Source of the DNA: Aegilops tauschii subsp. strangulata
Lineage: Eukaryota; Streptophyta; Magnoliopsida; Poales; Poaceae
Assembly: GCF_002575655.3 (NCBI RefSeq)
Contig: NC_053037.3
Coordinates: 448,105,793-448,169,792, forward strand
Length of the DNA stretch: 64,000 bases
Direction of reading: 5' to 3'
The position numbers and the translations under genes were made by a program. Below are positions 61,685 to 64,000 of this stretch, piece after piece (position 1 is the first letter of the stretch; the number at the start of each line of letters is the position of its first letter). The notes beneath the pieces were generated by a model that was not told where the DNA came from, searched no databases, and saw only the letters and a program-made list of their open reading frames with translations.

Positions 61685-61819
61685 CTACAGCTTGTCCTTG
61701 CCGGCGTAGGTGTAGATGCTCTTGTTACCGTTCCTGGGATGTCTTCTTCGATATCCATGTGTACGTACTGGTTCTCCAGCCACAGTTTTGAACGGCTCCC
61801 GTTCACAGGCATGCTCCAT
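61685..61819 (-). pseudogene. Possible captured gene fragment in the Helitron
   Basis: A GC-richer patch in AT-rich surroundings. The minus-strand frame from ATG at 61819 reads MEHACEREPFKTVAGEPVRT and ends NKSIYTYAGKDKL with TAG at 61685-61687. Helitrons often pick up such exon pieces. The family is not recognised and the frame may be chance. Confidence 0.3.
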
Positions 61820-62529
61820 CATCTGTTTGCTCCATAAATCTAGATTAATTTGATCTTCCCTAGGTTATTTTTTCTCTTTGTTTAGGATGCGCTCATAGTA
61901 ATGTGGATAACCAAGTTGTCTTCTACCCGAATGGTATGTTTATAGATAGATATACCCGGTACTTGCTACACGGTAATAGATAATATACGTAGGTTAGGAA
62001 GAGAAATCTATTTTCTTTCCCAGAATTATCTGTTCTGGTCAATTTTGAGTGGACCATTTAGAACCGGTGAATTTTGAGCTTTTGGTTTGTTTGATTTCCT
62101 CTTTTTCATTACCATGTTAGCGAAAATTTGGCCCAAGTATCTGCATATTTAGCAAAACATTATTTAAGCATAATTCCTTTTCATATGCTTTAATTGATAT
62201 GTGCATGGTTATATGGTTCTTTCGGATTACAGTATGCACGTAGCTATGATAGATATCGAGGATTGATCTAGCTCAACATACATGCACACAGGAGGCGTCA
62301 AAGCTGACCGGTTACTTCAATGCAAAGCTAGCCATGCTAGCTGATTGATTTTGCCCAGGCTTAACACGCACGTATACACACATGAAGCAAAGAAATGGAT
62401 TTCCCTCTTACATAACATAACCAAGCTAATGATTGATTTGCTCCCCGCCGGCCGGAAAGACAATGCAACACATGTACATGTACGTATGCACCTGATGGAT
62501 GTATGTATGCAAAAATCTAAATGGTTGAT

Positions 62530-62890
62530 TTTTTTCTGACCTGGAAACGTGATTTTCATTAGCTAGATGGACGGGTGTTTATTTTTTTTACATGGACACG
62601 TGATTTTCTTTAGCTAGATGGATGGGTGTTTTTTTTACCTGGATATCTGAAGACTGGTGCAATTTTTTACCTGGACGCGTGATTTCTTTCGCTAGAGGAC
62701 GGGTGTTTCTTTTTTTTTTTGACGTGGACACTTGATCTTTTTTACGTGGACACTTGATTCTTTTAGCACATATGTACGTTTAGATCTGTCACGTACAATC
62801 CTCTTTCGCTAAAGGATGGCTTTTTTTGACGTCGATTCTTTCAGCACATATGTACGTTTAGATCTATCACGTACAATCCTTAGAGGCCTA
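62530..62890. repeat. Degenerate repeats near the Helitron 5' end
   Basis: A unit of the type ACCTGGACACGTGATTTTCT, then TTAGCTAGATGGACGGGTGT, recurs about five times at irregular spacing between 62540 and 62760. A ~40-bp direct repeat beginning AGCACATATGTACGTTTAGA occurs near 62765 and 62841. Confidence 0.75.
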
Positions 62891-63146
62891 CAATATTATA
62901 TATGTTACATAGATCTAACGGTCTAAATAATCTAAATATTTACCAGATAGACGGTCAATATTTTTTAATTAATGTGGAATTTTGTAGCATATTTATCTTC
63001 CTCCTGGTTTCTTTTATATTACTTTTAATATATAATAGATGATCATGATGCCCTCATGTCCGTATTTTATTTTATCGACACCTCTACCTCTAAACATGTG
63101 GACATATTTATCGTTATCGGCTTCCGCTTGAGGACAAACGAGGTCT

Positions 63147-63160
63147 AAGCTTGGGGTAGT
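63147..63160 (+). other. Athila polypurine tract
   Basis: AAGCTTGGGGTAGT directly before the 3' LTR, preceded by CTTGAGGACAAACGAGGTCT, a sequence typical of gypsy element ends in grasses. Confidence 0.85.
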
Positions 63161-64000
63161 TGATACGTCCATTTTGCATCATGCTTTTATATCGATAATT
63201 ATTGCATTATGGGCTGTTATTACACATTATGTCACAATACTTATGCCTATTCTCTCTTATTTTGCAAGGTTTACATAAAGAGGGAGAATGCCGGCAACTG
63301 AAATTCTGGGCTGGAAAAGGAGCAAATATTTAGAGACCTATTCTTCACAACTCCAAAAGTCCTGAAACTCCACGAAAGTTATTTTTGGAAATAATAAAAA
63401 ATACAGAGCGAACAAAATACCAGAGGGGACCCACACCCTGGGCACGAGGGTGGGGGGCGCGGCCCCTTGCCTCGTGGGCCCCCTGGTGGCCCTCCGGTGC
63501 CCATCTTCTGCTATATAAAGTCTTTCGTCCGAGGAAAAATCATAAGCAAGCTTTCGGGACGAGACTCCGCCGCCACGAGGCAGAACCTTGGCGGAACTAA
63601 TCTAGGGCTCCGGCAGAGCTGTTCTGCCGGGGACACTTCCCTCCGGGAGGGGGAAATCATCGCCATCGTCATCACCAATGCTCCTCTCATCGGGAGGGGG
63701 CCAATCTCCATCAACATCTTCACCAGCACCATCTCCTCTCAAACCCTAGTTCATCTCTTGTATCCAATTCTTGTCTCTAAGTCTGAGATTGGTACCTGTA
63801 GGTTGCTAGTAGTGTTGATTACTCCTTGTAGTTGATGCTAGTTGGTTTATTTGGTGGAAGATCATATGTTCAGATCCATTATGCATATTAATACCCCTAT
63901 GGTTATGAACATGAATATGCTTTGTGAGTAGTTACGTTTGTTCCTGAGGACATGGGAGAAGTCTTGCTATTAGTAGTCATGTGAATTTGGTATTCGTTCG
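63161..64000 (+). repeat. Athila 3' LTR, cut by the window end
   Basis: The first 840 bases of the LTR, starting TGATACGTCCATTTTGCATC. It keeps a TATATAAAG box at about 63513. Compared with the 5' LTR it lacks about 25 bases in the GC-rich part and has scattered substitutions. Confidence 0.93.

Larger units (their letters stand above)
60733..63039 (-). mobile_element. Non-autonomous Helitron, 2,307 bp
   Basis: On the minus strand it starts TCTATTATATATTAAAAGTA (63039 downward) and ends with a GC hairpin (GCCCGC at 60757-60762, loop, GCGGGC at 60744-60749), then CACTTTC and CTAG at 60733-60736. The 5' flank is A and the 3' flank is T, the A/T insertion rule of Helitrons, with no target duplication. 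There is no Rep/helicase frame, so it depends on a helper. It sits in the Athila 3' non-coding region. Confidence 0.85.
43138..64000 (+). mobile_element. Athila-lineage gypsy retrotransposon, nested, cut by window end
   Basis: 5' LTR 43138-44660, tRNA-Asp-type primer site 44672-44689, gag-pol 44767-49491, an extra ORF at 49817-50272, a polypurine tract at 63147-63160 and the start of the 3' LTR at 63161. Pol blocks such as PVHCVPKKGGITVVPN mark the Athila lineage (Sabrina-like in Triticeae). Removing the chromovirus (50531-59546) and the Helitron (60733-63039) leaves roughly 10 kb if the 3' LTR equals the 5' one. The left flank is TAAAC; the matching right flank lies outside the window. Confidence 0.92.

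Overview
The window looks like a gene-poor, repeat-rich stretch of a Triticeae (wheat, Aegilops or barley type) nuclear genome. The signs are two Angela/WIS/BARE-type copia elements, an Athila-lineage gypsy element of the kind common in Triticeae, CACTA ends, Stowaway MITEs and two ordinary plant genes with introns. Nothing is bacterial or organellar. All family names come from reading motifs by eye; no database was searched.

Layout: 1-2459 is unassigned. 2463-4309 holds two diverged, head-to-head copies of an unrecognised small gene, both broken, with related pyrimidine-rich tandem repeats in their leaders. 5560-8793 is the tandem-repeat-rich end of a CACTA transposon. 9223-17730 is a complete-ended but decayed copia element (minus strand, TSD TTTTT). 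18835-20289 is a gypsy remnant. 21.1-28.4 kb is a gene island: a complete beta-tubulin gene (+, 447 aa, leader intron) tail-to-tail with a complete eight-exon gene (-, 289 aa) for a UBAC2/rhomboid-like membrane protein with a C-terminal UBA domain. A Stowaway MITE lies between the two 3' ends. Upstream of the second gene is a degenerate ~112-bp minisatellite (28975-29625).

30752-39796 is a second copia element with an unusual LTR-internal-LTR-5'UTR order. It shares a reverse-transcriptase active-site lesion with the first copia element. 39797-43137 is old retroelement-like non-coding sequence that received a 595-bp CACTA element (TSD TAT) and a 5'-truncated LINE (13-bp TSD).

43138-64000 is one large nested structure. 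An Athila element (5' LTR 43138-44660, 3' LTR from 63161 and cut by the window end) was hit by a 9,016-bp deletion-derivative chromovirus (50531-59546, minus strand, TSD GATCT). It also carries a Helitron (60733-63039, minus strand).

Only the tubulin and UBAC2-like genes look like functional host genes. In the mobile elements most coding capacity is broken. Two small retroelement reading frames are open without breaks: an extra ORF before gag in the chromovirus, and an extra coiled-coil ORF after pol in the Athila element.
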